Source of the DNA: a virus
IMG/VR virus record: IMGVR_UViG_3300002144_000193
Location: 1 to 32,573 of that record
DNA: 32,573 nt
Strand: one strand, 5' to 3'
Below, in pieces: positions 6,438 to 14,331 of the stretch (within the stretch, counting starts at the first letter, position 1; each line of letters starts with the position of its first letter). A program made the translations under genes and the position numbers. A model generated the notes under the pieces. It had not been told where the DNA came from. It worked only from the letters and a program-made list of their open reading frames with translations, and searched no databases.

Positions 6438-7180
6438 GTGCAAAATTTCTATTTGATGTTGACGGTGTGCTATGCGACCGAGGCCAACCTATCAATGATC
6501 AGTTTAGATGGTGGTTAGAAGATTTTTTAATAGACAAAGAATATTACCTAGTCACTGGTTCTCCAAGAGAAAAAACAAAAAACCAAATAGGCCAGCTACT
6601 AGCATATGGGTCTAAGATTGGATACCATTGTTTAGGCAATTCTATCTGGACTGAGAATGGGTTTGAGGTTGTTATTAATCAGTTCACGTTTTCAGAAAAC
6701 GAGTTTAGTCATTTAAAAAGTTTCTATATACATAGCATGTATCAAGCAAAACAAGCATGGGAAGACGTAATTCAATATCGAAGCGGAAGTTGTAATTTTT
6801 CATTTGTTAAACGTGGGGCAAGTATAGAAGAAAGACAGTCTTACATAGACTACGACAGTCTCTACCATGAAAGAACAAATTTTATTACACAACTAAATGA
6901 ATGTTTTCCTAGATTTGATTGTTATTTAGGAGGCGATTGCAGTGTTGATATTGTATTACGAGGCGCTAATAAAGCACGAATCCTTAATGAGACCGATCCA
7001 ACAGGTACAATTTATTTTTTCGGAGATAGATGCGATGAGTATGGTATAGATAAACCGTTGTATGATATATTGCATCACTTCAAGGAAGACCAAAATGAAT
7101 TGTATGACACCCATCCTTTTAAAGTCACTGGTGGGTACAAAGAAACTTGGGAGATACTAAAATCGCTAAAGATATTATAA
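6434..7180 (+). CDS. Phosphomannomutase-like HAD protein (eukaryotic PMM type)
   Basis: The 248-aa sequence follows the eukaryotic phosphomannomutase (PMM2) family along its whole length: FDVDGVLCDRG (nucleophile D), VTGSPREKTKNQIG, a TENG segment, CNFSFVKRGASIEERQSY, then GGDCSVDIVLRGANKARIL and IYFFGDRCDEYGIDKP (acid motif). The family interconverts mannose-6-P and mannose-1-P. The second aspartate of DxDG is present. Bacteria normally use an unrelated alpha-D-phosphohexomutase for this step, so the type is unusual. With the adjacent nucleotidyltransferase it would form a mannose-6-P to NDP-mannose route, which is inference. It overlaps the cupin gene by 4 nt. Confidence 0.75.
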   Translation: MSAKFLFDVDGVLCDRGQPINDQFRWWLEDFLIDKEYYLVTGSPREKTKNQIGQLLAYGSKIGYHCLGNSIWTENGFEVVINQFTFSENEFSHLKSFYIHSMYQAKQAWEDVIQYRSGSCNFSFVKRGASIEERQSYIDYDSLYHERTNFITQLNECFPRFDCYLGGDCSVDIVLRGANKARILNETDPTGTIYFFGDRCDEYGIDKPLYDILHHFKEDQNELYDTHPFKVTGGYKETWEILKSLKIL

Positions 7181-7641
7181 CATACATTGCACACAGAGGC
7201 AACGTAGATGGACCTAGCGAATTAGAGAACCATCCAGATCATATTGCAAAAGCACTTGATCTAGGGTTTGATGTAGAAGTTGATGTTAGAATAGTTGATG
7301 GAGCAATGTTTTTAGGACATGACGAACCTAAATATGAGGTAAGTCAAAAGATACTAATGAGTAGTAACATTTGGTTTCACTGTAAAAACATAGAAGCATT
7401 AAAATACATGACAGACAACTTTGGTTCTAATAGACTAAATTATTTCTGGCACGATATTGATGATTACACGTTGACAAATAAAGAGTATATTTGGACTAGT
7501 CCAGGATTCGATCTAACTGATCGTAGTATCATGGTAATGCCAGAACTAGCACATGAAGATTGGTTAGCATATACAACTAAAGCAAAATGCTTTGGTATAT
7601 GTAGTGACTATGTACAATACATAAAAGAGGCCAGAGCATGA
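7147..7641 (+). CDS. GDPD-like phosphodiesterase-family protein
   Basis: The 164-aa protein has the front-half motifs of the glycerophosphodiester phosphodiesterase barrel: AHRGN, VEVDVR (ExD) and FLGHDEP (HD). It continues with WFHCKN, YFWHDID and ICSDYV, a pattern seen in short GDPD-like proteins in glycan gene clusters. It is shorter than typical GDPDs. The reading frame opens with TTG 7147, inside the end of the previous gene; no ATG lies before the AHRGN motif, so the start is uncertain. A role in removing or transferring a glycerophosphate-type group on a glycan is a guess from context. Confidence 0.65.
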   Translation: MGDTKIAKDIITYIAHRGNVDGPSELENHPDHIAKALDLGFDVEVDVRIVDGAMFLGHDEPKYEVSQKILMSSNIWFHCKNIEALKYMTDNFGSNRLNYFWHDIDDYTLTNKEYIWTSPGFDLTDRSIMVMPELAHEDWLAYTTKAKCFGICSDYVQYIKEARA

Positions 7642-8456
7642 GACTCGTAGGCGTAGGCGATAGTTGGTGCTGGGGTGCAGAGTTAGTAGATCCAATTGAA
7701 GAGCCAACACCGATTATGAATCTACCTGGTGGTGGATTTGAAAGGCAGTCTAAACCCGTTAACATTGACTTTCGTCTTAAAAACCGTTATATTAATAGAC
7801 TAGCAGATAAATTTGATGCTGATGAACTAGTAGACTTGAGTAGCCCTTCGTTATCAAACGATGCGATAGTGCGTAAATTATTTGAGTGGCTAGTAACAGA
7901 AGGATACTTATCAGGTAGAGACACAAGTGACTTGTTTATATCTATTGGTTGGACAAGTCCAGAACGCAGAGAGTTTTATTACAAAGAACAGTGGGGAGAG
8001 GATAATTGGTTGCCGTTTGGACCTTGGTCAATGGATCAGGACCACAACAATAAAGACATTGATCAGTTTATGCGATTGTACTTTGATAATTTTTGGAATG
8101 AAGGCGAATTTATACATCGCTGGATTCAACAACTGTGGCAGACAGAACACATATTAAAAAACTACGGCATTAAGTATGTTATGCACCAAGCATTCTATCA
8201 TCACCATGAAAAAATGATCTATGATTGGGACGATGAAGCATACGAAGAGAATTTTAACAAGATTACACCTGGAGATAAAATGTTCTGGGAGTCATTAGAT
8301 AGCAAACGCTTTATCAAAGACACTACAGCATGGAAACACATGTTGACCAAAGGTACTGCTGAAGAAGTCTTTGTTGTATTTCACCCTAGTGCTGAAGGAC
8401 ACAAACACTGGGCTAACTATATGTATGACTACTGTAAAGAGAATGAATTACTATGA
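7638..8456 (+). CDS. SGNH/GDSL hydrolase-like protein
   Basis: The 272-aa protein begins MRLVGVGDSWCWGAE, with GDSW as the block I nucleophile motif. It ends with FHPSAEGHKHWANYM, matching the block V region that carries the catalytic histidine. Between them are long aromatic-rich segments. SGNH proteins act as esterases or acetyl-transferring/removing enzymes on glycans. In this cassette, O-acyl editing of a sugar is plausible but unproven. The start overlaps the previous stop (ATGA) and the stop overlaps the next start. Confidence 0.7.
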   Translation: MRLVGVGDSWCWGAELVDPIEEPTPIMNLPGGGFERQSKPVNIDFRLKNRYINRLADKFDADELVDLSSPSLSNDAIVRKLFEWLVTEGYLSGRDTSDLFISIGWTSPERREFYYKEQWGEDNWLPFGPWSMDQDHNNKDIDQFMRLYFDNFWNEGEFIHRWIQQLWQTEHILKNYGIKYVMHQAFYHHHEKMIYDWDDEAYEENFNKITPGDKMFWESLDSKRFIKDTTAWKHMLTKGTAEEVFVVFHPSAEGHKHWANYMYDYCKENELL

Positions 8457-8638
8457 CAGATAAAAAGAAAGGTAAGAATAAACCAGCAGTAGGTGACTAT
8501 ATCGTACACCGGGAGCCCTCGTTTAGTAGATCACATGAAGGTAAGATTATACTTATGTTAGCAATGCAGTTTGTATACAAAACACCTGATGGGCAAGAAC
8601 GTTTCTGTTTGTTCTCAGAAGATTGGAATCATAAATAA
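8453..8638 (+). CDS. Small conserved phage protein (61 aa)
   Basis: A basic N-terminus (MTDKKKGKNKP) is followed by VGDYIVHREPSFSRS and FVYKTPDGQERFCLFSEDW. The pattern is that of a small beta-barrel protein of unknown function known from T4-like marine phages. The start overlaps the SGNH stop (ATGA). Its last codons carry the CATAAATA motif that precedes the next gene. No catalytic residues are apparent. Confidence 0.65.
   Translation: MTDKKKGKNKPAVGDYIVHREPSFSRSHEGKIILMLAMQFVYKTPDGQERFCLFSEDWNHK
8630..8637 (+). promoter_or_regulatory. Possible late promoter core (CATAAATA)
   Basis: CATAAATA overlaps the stop of the 61-aa gene and ends 3 nt before the next ATG. That is closer than the 5 nt seen elsewhere, so it is a weaker example; it may be partly fortuitous because it contains the stop codon TAA. 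Confidence 0.35.
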
Positions 8639-8640
8639 AA

Positions 8641-9501
8641 ATGAAAGTAGATCACATTGCAGTTATACTAAGAGGACATGTCAGAACCTGGCACTATATT
8701 TGTCCAATGGTTTTTGATTTCTATGATAGTATCGCAAACAATGTTGATTATTATTTTATTACCTGGGAAAGAAGTAATACTGATGGTGTCGTAGAGACTT
8801 TTAAACACCAGAATCTGGTACACTTTCAAATTGTTTCACCTGAAGTGTGTGATACTGAATACTATAATAGTTTCACAAGTCCTGCATTTATGGGAGCGTT
8901 ACTTCTCCCTCATATCAGAACTACAGAAAAAAAATTAAAAAACAATACAAAAAAATACGATATCATATTTGATTCAAGGCCTGATGTGTTGCCGGAGAGA
9001 GTAAAGATAATACACGGGGATAAAGCAGGAGAATACTTGCCGTTTATCTTACCTGAAGAAAACACTGTTAATATTACAGGAGTAGAAATACATAACAATC
9101 AGATTGACCCAGTACATTGTACAAAAGGTCAACTACCTGATGTTGCAATACAAGACTGGTTAATAATGTTTACAAGTGCAAGTTTTGAACACCTCATTGA
9201 AAGATACATTTTACGAAATGCATTAGCATCCCATGATCTGCCCGGTAGTCAAATACAATATAGGCAATGGATCGAAGAACACAACGTAAACCTTTGTACA
9301 ATGGATTGGATAAATTGTGATATGATAAGGCCTTCATGTTTTGAAGTTGGTTGGGAGTCCAGAAATGATTACTCTACTATTATTCAATATTCGAAGAAAT
9401 GGCTAGAATTAGATTCAGAAACGAAAACAGAATTGTGTACTAAGTACGGAGTTTCGTTGTCTGACTATGTAGATACACCGTCTCTTACCTGTAAGATTTA
9501 A
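8641..9501 (+). CDS. Possible glycosyltransferase-like protein
   Basis: The 286-aa protein starts MKVDHIAVILRGHVRTWHY and includes VDYYFITWERSN and YDIIFDSRPDVLPER. This arrangement, with an N-terminal alpha/beta strand and an RxDV-type acidic motif, recalls uncharacterised glycosyltransferase-like proteins that occur in capsule and viral glycan clusters. I see no decisive DxD motif, so the assignment rests partly on context after an NDP-sugar pathway. It has no Shine-Dalgarno. Its 3' end overlaps the convergent metallopeptidase gene by 17 nt. Confidence 0.45.
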   Translation: MKVDHIAVILRGHVRTWHYICPMVFDFYDSIANNVDYYFITWERSNTDGVVETFKHQNLVHFQIVSPEVCDTEYYNSFTSPAFMGALLLPHIRTTEKKLKNNTKKYDIIFDSRPDVLPERVKIIHGDKAGEYLPFILPEENTVNITGVEIHNNQIDPVHCTKGQLPDVAIQDWLIMFTSASFEHLIERYILRNALASHDLPGSQIQYRQWIEEHNVNLCTMDWINCDMIRPSCFEVGWESRNDYSTIIQYSKKWLELDSETKTELCTKYGVSLSDYVDTPSLTCKI

Positions 9502-9931
9502 GTATCTCTTCCATCAACTTCGGTTGTTTGTCTGCTACATCTGCTTCCCAAGGTAACCTTAAATAGTCAGTGTACATCATCTGTGTAACATCTACTTCAT
9601 AAGTCTGTTTCTCCCAAACATAAACTCCAGCATGAGTAATCATTAACTGACCTATGTGCATTTGATGCAAGTGTATTAATTCATGCACGAGAGGAATCAT
9701 TATATCATTTATCTGTAAATCTTTGTTGAGTCTTATCTTTGTTTGATTCTTGTAATCAATTAATGTATCTCCGTAAGTATGCGGAGCCATAGGAGTAAAT
9801 TCTATACTGACAGACTCTGGTAAACTTAAGAGTTGTTCGACTTTATCGCAAATTACCTGGATTAATTTACATTTGTCTGATTCTTCGTAGCACAAAACAT
9901 TGGTTTGGACGAATTTAAAATTTAATTGCAT
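9485..9931 (-). CDS. HExxH zinc metallopeptidase-like protein
   Basis: The 148-aa protein contains H83-E84-LI-H87-LHQMH, a gluzincin/SprT-like zinc-binding helix, after a beta-rich N-terminal half. The third zinc ligand may be H92 or an acidic residue in YEVDVTQ; this is not certain. It could cleave a phage or host protein. The frame is open to 9946 (GTG), but I choose ATG 9929-9931 because it lies 4 nt after a TAAATA late motif and the upstream codons are the promoter itself. No Shine-Dalgarno is present. It is divergent from the gene at 9959, only 27 bp away. Confidence 0.7.
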   Translation of the reverse strand: MQLNFKFVQTNVLCYEESDKCKLIQVICDKVEQLLSLPESVSIEFTPMAPHTYGDTLIDYKNQTKIRLNKDLQINDIMIPLVHELIHLHQMHIGQLMITHAGVYVWEKQTYEVDVTQMMYTDYLRLPWEADVADKQPKLMEEILKSYR

Positions 9932-9935
9932 ACTG

Positions 9936-9952
9936 TATTTACTCACTAAATA
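9936..9952. promoter_or_regulatory. Back-to-back divergent late promoters
   Basis: TATTTA (9936-9941) and TAAATA (9947-9952) form an inverted pair separated by 5 nt. The minus-strand AGTAAATA ends 4 nt before the peptidase ATG (9931). The plus-strand ACTAAATA ends 6 nt before the hydroxylase ATG (9959). Both genes lack a Shine-Dalgarno, so both transcripts would be nearly leaderless. Confidence 0.6.
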
Positions 9953-9958
9953 TACTAT

Positions 9959-10594
9959 ATGGCTACATTGACAGACTTTATAACAAATTGGGGAGAAGTT
10001 GTAGAACTTGATTTCCCAAAGATGGATTTAAACAGAGTGAAAGATATCTGTGATAAACATCCAGGTTGGAAGCCCTATCAAGGTCACAAACAACCTAACA
10101 ATCGTTTTGGTTTGAGTGTGACTAGTTTAGATGGTCAATTCAGCGGAGATCCTGACTTAAACAGTTTAAGAGAGTGGTATAGGTTACACGGAGAATCATA
10201 CACAGAAGGTGATTTTAAAACACGAACAAATGTCTGTGCATTGATTCCAGAGTTAGACCAGTTTCTAAACTTTTGGGGACAGAACTTAGGCAGAACACAT
10301 TTTCTAAGATTAGATCAAGGTGGATTCTTTCCACCGCATAGAGATAATGGGGCAATTGTTGCTGTGCCTACGTTTAGAATCATGGTACCGATATACAACT
10401 TCGGCATTAATGACATGAAGTGGATACAAGAAGAAAAATTACTAAGGTTTGATTTAGGGGCAACATACTTTGTTAACACAAGCAGACTACATAGTCTTTT
10501 TAGTTTTGTTGACAATTGTTTAATGTTAGTCTTAAATATCAACACAGATGAACATATCTTAAACAAAATGGTGAAGAAAATTGTCGCAATTTAA
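9959..10594 (+). CDS. Aspartyl/asparaginyl beta-hydroxylase-like 2OG oxygenase
   Basis: In this 211-aa protein, FFPP-H127-R-D129 gives the HxD iron motif and TSRLH178SLFSF gives the distal histidine. They sit in a jelly-roll with MVPIYN and LGATYFVNT, as in the aspartyl beta-hydroxylase-like clan. A likely 2-oxoglutarate ligand was not pinned down. The substrate is unknown; protein or amino-acid hydroxylation is typical of the clan. The ATG lacks a Shine-Dalgarno and follows the divergent late promoter. It overlaps the PP-loop gene by 14 nt, and the two probably form one unit. Confidence 0.7.
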   Translation: MATLTDFITNWGEVVELDFPKMDLNRVKDICDKHPGWKPYQGHKQPNNRFGLSVTSLDGQFSGDPDLNSLREWYRLHGESYTEGDFKTRTNVCALIPELDQFLNFWGQNLGRTHFLRLDQGGFFPPHRDNGAIVAVPTFRIMVPIYNFGINDMKWIQEEKLLRFDLGATYFVNTSRLHSLFSFVDNCLMLVLNINTDEHILNKMVKKIVAI

Positions 10595-11594
10595 AGCATT
10601 CTACAACGACTGGCTAGATGTCAGTGGCATGGCGGCCGGTACTGGAGAAGACCACAAAGTTAATTTAACTACGGAGTTTTTTGAAAAGTTATATCCATAC
10701 AGTGATACAAAAACAAAACAATGGCGCATTAATGCCGCTAAACGTTGTGCAGAATCGTTAGGTCAATTCCCAGCATTGTGTTTCAGTGGTGGCATTGATA
10801 GTCAAGCGATGTTACAATGTTGGTCTGAGGCAGACTTATCAGCCCATGTGATTATCTTTAATTTTAAAGACGGATTGAACAAGCAAGACTGTGAACACGC
10901 TAAAGCATATTGTCATACATGGGACATTCCATACAGAGAAATAGAATTTGATGTCGTATCATTTCTCACCAGAGATAATGTAGACATGACAACTAAGTAT
11001 GGGAACGTTAGTCCACACTTCAATACACATTATCGATTCGTAGAGATACTAACACATATGGGTTACACTGGGGTGTGCTTCGGTGGTCAGGCACCAGATA
11101 GAAACTGCGGAGAGTATGGAGTTAACTTTACTAAAGTTCCTTATTACTGGGCTACATGTGCTGATAAGTTTGACATTGCAGTTCAAGGAAGTTTTTTAAG
11201 TTTCAGTCCTGAGTTAGCATGGGCAATTACTTTATCTACTCCTGATATTAAAAATTTAGATTACAAGAACAACAGTACTGCTTTGCGTGAGTATGATGCA
11301 TTAAAGGCAGTCGAAGCAGAAAAGTATGCGGCCAAATTAATTGGCTATAGACGAATCGGATTTGATTTAATGCCACAGCCGCAAAAGTATACAGGATTTG
11401 AATTAGTTAAAGACTATTTTGAAGAACAAACCGGTGATGGTTGGGCATTTGAAAAACGATTTAGACATCCGTTATGTAGTATGGATGGGGGAAGGTATAA
11501 CAACGATAGCCATGCATACAAAGTTCAGTTAGATAATGATCAACACAAGGCGTTAGATGTTATCTACCTCAAGCACTTTCCCTCTAGCGATTGA
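10581..11594 (+). CDS. PP-loop (N-type) ATP pyrophosphatase-like protein
   Basis: The 337-aa protein has the P-loop-like signature FSGGIDS at residues 68-74, followed by VIIFNFKDGLNKQDCEHAKAYC in two stretches. This matches the adenine nucleotide alpha-hydrolase/asparagine synthetase fold, which adenylates a carbonyl substrate. The C-terminal half (from about 190) is not recognised. The start is TTG 10581, supported by GAAG upstream and the overlap with the hydroxylase gene; the next ATG would remove 16 residues. Amide or thio-modification of a substrate also hydroxylated by its partner is a possibility, not a finding. Its 3' end overlaps the convergent gene by 42 nt. Confidence 0.7.
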   Translation: MSQFKAFYNDWLDVSGMAAGTGEDHKVNLTTEFFEKLYPYSDTKTKQWRINAAKRCAESLGQFPALCFSGGIDSQAMLQCWSEADLSAHVIIFNFKDGLNKQDCEHAKAYCHTWDIPYREIEFDVVSFLTRDNVDMTTKYGNVSPHFNTHYRFVEILTHMGYTGVCFGGQAPDRNCGEYGVNFTKVPYYWATCADKFDIAVQGSFLSFSPELAWAITLSTPDIKNLDYKNNSTALREYDALKAVEAEKYAAKLIGYRRIGFDLMPQPQKYTGFELVKDYFEEQTGDGWAFEKRFRHPLCSMDGGRYNNDSHAYKVQLDNDQHKALDVIYLKHFPSSD

Positions 11595-12374
11595 CCCTCT
11601 GCCAGGATTAGCATATAACTTGCCTCCCAAGAATTGAACAGACTTTTCTTGGTTAGTTGTTACCCACAATCTGTTTGCCCAATGAATACAGTACGGACTT
11701 GTCACTATCCCTTCTAATCTAGTGTCTTTTAATGGGTTAAGATGTGTCACTAGTATTTGATAATGCTTTGCATTTACTTCAAAGTTTCTTATATTAGTTT
11801 CTTCTATTTCAAATCTTTCATTGATCCACTCGGGAGTTGCCCACACTGGATACTCACTGTACAATTTAAAAGGCAGTTGTTTGTTTATCTCATCTAGTTC
11901 TTCTGGCTTATCTCTACCCAAAACACCTGTGCATATGTTAAGATAAAACCACAAGTCTTTCCAATTATGTGTGGGTCTAACTTTAGGAAAACCAAATGTT
12001 GGCCAAACTTGAATTGTTTGTCCTGTTTGTAATAAGATCGTTAGTCCGTCTTTAGATCGAGGGTCTTTCCAATGTAAGTTCTTTGGCCAATCATCACTAT
12101 TTTGAATTCTTGCAGACATGTTATCTTCAAGTTCCCAGGTATCTTTCGGCATATAAGTAAAATATGTTTCATACCACCCGAGATTAAGTACAAATTGTAC
12201 GTTAGGATATTTTGTAGTCAATTCAGTAGCGTACAGCATAGTACGTTTAGCATTAACTGATATATTACCGTTAAATATAACAAGATCAACTTCAGGAAGA
12301 TTTAGGTCAGCGAACTCTGTGGGTTCATTGAACCCATACATAAGATCGTGTATAACGTGAACTTTAAAAGGCAT
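11553..12374 (-). CDS. Degenerate metallophosphoesterase-like protein
   Basis: The 273-aa protein keeps the layout of calcineurin-like phosphoesterases but not their metal ligands. VIHDLMYGF stands where DxH should be, LVIFNGNIS where GDxxD should be, VLNLGWYE where GNHE should be, and VTHLNP and LYANPGRGS at the C-terminal motifs. It is therefore probably non-catalytic or has changed chemistry. The frame extends upstream to a GTG at 12401, but I choose ATG 12372-12374 (MPFKVHVIHD), which lies exactly 5 nt after GCTAAATA. It is divergent from the subtilase gene and overlaps the PP-loop gene 3' to 3'. Confidence 0.6.
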   Translation of the reverse strand: MPFKVHVIHDLMYGFNEPTEFADLNLPEVDLVIFNGNISVNAKRTMLYATELTTKYPNVQFVLNLGWYETYFTYMPKDTWELEDNMSARIQNSDDWPKNLHWKDPRSKDGLTILLQTGQTIQVWPTFGFPKVRPTHNWKDLWFYLNICTGVLGRDKPEELDEINKQLPFKLYSEYPVWATPEWINERFEIEETNIRNFEVNAKHYQILVTHLNPLKDTRLEGIVTSPYCIHWANRLWVTTNQEKSVQFLGGKLYANPGRGSIARGKVLEVDNI

Positions 12375-12379
12375 ACTGA

Positions 12380-12398
12380 TATTTAGCGGGGATAAATA
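12380..12398. promoter_or_regulatory. Second back-to-back divergent late promoter pair
   Basis: TATTTA (12380-12385) on one strand and TAAATA (12393-12398) on the other are separated by 7 nt. The minus copy (GCTAAATA) ends 5 nt before the ATG at 12374. The plus copy (GATAAATA) points to the subtilase gene about 100 nt away. Confidence 0.55.
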
Positions 12399-12453
12399 CA
12401 CTTATAATTAAACCCACTGCTTTTTACTAGAAAATACAATATCGTAAAGCAAA

Positions 12454-12461
12454 GATAAATA
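12454..12461 (+). promoter_or_regulatory. Late promoter core (GATAAATA) for the subtilase gene
   Basis: GATAAATA ends 39 nt before ATG 12501. The expected start near 12467 would give a short leader containing GGAG 9 nt before the ATG, a conventional arrangement unlike the leaderless genes nearby. Confidence 0.55.
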
Positions 12462-12500
12462 CATACAGTAGTAGCAAACAAAACATTGGAGCATACAAGC

Positions 12501-14291
12501 ATGAGTATCAGAGTAACATTTGACAGTGATGAGTCAACGGTCGCCTTCGCCGCAAAACACGGTTTACCGACACCCATCGGAAACAGTTTAGACGCTAGTT
12601 TTCATTTATTAGAGCAGGCAACGAAGGATGCAACAGTTTCAGTTGTTGCTCAAACAGACGATTCCGAACATGTATTCTTGGTTAAAGGCACACAATCTGC
12701 TATTGAACAACATGCTACTGTAGTAGCTGATTTAGGGCACGGTTGGTTTAAAGTTACATCAACTGCTGGTGCTGAATTGGCTAAGGTAGTCGATGCTATT
12801 GACGTTAACAGTCAACCAATTGAATACTTAGCAGTATCTAATATTACAACCACCTCAATTACTGCATCTGCTAATCTCCCTGAATCTACTGCAGGGCAGT
12901 GGGCACGAATTCGTGTTGCAAGTCAATATAGACCGTTAATTACTTCATACTCAATGCATGACACAAATGCTTTGTCAAAACCCGAATTATATATTATGGA
13001 CTCTGGGATTGACTTTACTCACCCTGAATTTGATGATGCTAACTTAGTTAAAGAAAACTTTTACGCACTTCCTGCGTTTAACGGTGATTATTCAGATCAA
13101 AAAGGTCACGGAACAGCAGTAGCGGCCATGGCAGTAGGCAAAAATTTAGGCATCACATCTCATTGTACACTTCGAAATGTTAAGATTGGCGGAGTAGTAG
13201 GCGGCGAAGATTATAATGCTAACTTAATCGAAATATCTGAGGCAATCGATGCTATCGTTGCAGAAGTTACAGCAGATCCAAACAAAACACGAATCGTTAA
13301 TATGTCATGGGGCATGGCTCGTTCAAGTTTCTTAGACGATAGAGTTCAAGGTTTAGTCGATGCAGGCGTGACTGTTATCTGTGCGGCAGGAAATGGTGGA
13401 CAAGACGTTGAAAATGTTAGTCCAGCAGGAATAGACGATGTTATTACTGTTGGTTCTATTGACAAATACGATATCCCATCTGGTTTCAACAACATCGCTC
13501 CTGGAGACTCTGGATTAACAACTGCAACTGGTTTAAATTTAGATATCTTTGCACCTGGCGAAGGTATTTTAGTTGCACATCCAGCTGGATTAGATGATTC
13601 AGGCATGCTTGGCAATCAAGGCGGACTGTACGGGGAAGCATCAGGAACATCTTTTGCATCACCACTAGTTGCTGGTATTGCAGTAGTAATAGGGTCAATG
13701 AATTCTTCTGCTATATTCTTTGACGAGATCAAAAGTACAATCCTTACGACTAGTACTAAAAATGCGTTGTTGTTTGAAGACGATACTTTTTCTGAGAATC
13801 AAAACGCACTAGCATATGTCTTTACTGCTGACCCCAACGCATCTTACAAAGACAACAACATGGTTTCATACATAGGCGTAAGTACCGGACAAGACCCTGA
13901 GGAAGAAGACATAATTGCTGATTTAAACTCTGCTCTGTCTATAGATTCATTCGTTGAGTTATACCCAGATGATGTTCCAGTATACAGCATTACGTGGAGC
14001 GACAGTGCTATTGAAGCAAAATACAGTCCTTACGTAACAGTTGATAGTGCTACAGGCATCGTTACTATTTCTCCAGCATCAGGACTTGTTTTACCAGAAG
14101 GAACACCTTTAGAACAAGTAGAATTTACCGGCAAAGTTTCAACATCAAAAATTACAATGACCACATCAACACTGTTATATTTTAATGCTAACATAGATTA
14201 CAAAGATACACAAAACTCTGACATAACACTTGCATTAACAGATGTTAACAGTATTAGTTTCTTTGCATACTGGTCAAGTAACATTAAATAA
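12501..14291 (+). CDS. Subtilisin-family (S8) serine protease
   Basis: The 596-aa protein has a complete S8 triad: D167 in MDSGID, H203 in KGHGTAVAAMA and S384 in GEASGTSFASPLVAGIA, with oxyanion N298 in CAAGNGG. Roughly 160 residues precede the catalytic domain and could be a propeptide. About 170 residues follow it, ending in a beta-rich region (YVTVDSATGIVTISPASG) like an Ig-type domain. No signal peptide is seen, so it may act in the infected cell or on the virion. Start ATG 12501 has GGAG 9 nt upstream. T4-like phages normally use a different fold for prohead processing, so this may be an added virion protease. Confidence 0.88.
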   Translation: MSIRVTFDSDESTVAFAAKHGLPTPIGNSLDASFHLLEQATKDATVSVVAQTDDSEHVFLVKGTQSAIEQHATVVADLGHGWFKVTSTAGAELAKVVDAIDVNSQPIEYLAVSNITTTSITASANLPESTAGQWARIRVASQYRPLITSYSMHDTNALSKPELYIMDSGIDFTHPEFDDANLVKENFYALPAFNGDYSDQKGHGTAVAAMAVGKNLGITSHCTLRNVKIGGVVGGEDYNANLIEISEAIDAIVAEVTADPNKTRIVNMSWGMARSSFLDDRVQGLVDAGVTVICAAGNGGQDVENVSPAGIDDVITVGSIDKYDIPSGFNNIAPGDSGLTTATGLNLDIFAPGEGILVAHPAGLDDSGMLGNQGGLYGEASGTSFASPLVAGIAVVIGSMNSSAIFFDEIKSTILTTSTKNALLFEDDTFSENQNALAYVFTADPNASYKDNNMVSYIGVSTGQDPEEEDIIADLNSALSIDSFVELYPDDVPVYSITWSDSAIEAKYSPYVTVDSATGIVTISPASGLVLPEGTPLEQVEFTGKVSTSKITMTTSTLLYFNANIDYKDTQNSDITLALTDVNSISFFAYWSSNIK

Positions 14292-14318
14292 AATTATAAT
14301 ATGATCAATCTGTGTATC

Positions 14319-14326
14319 ACTAAATA
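14319..14326 (+). promoter_or_regulatory. Late promoter core (ACTAAATA)
   Basis: ACTAAATA ends exactly 5 nt before ATG 14332, with no Shine-Dalgarno between. Predicted +1 is the A of the start codon. Confidence 0.6.
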
Positions 14327-14331
14327 TAGAT

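Noticed and set aside
12483-12500. TTG at 12486 as the subtilase start
   Set aside because: The TTGGAG there is the ribosome site itself; ATG 12501 lies 9 nt downstream and is the better start.
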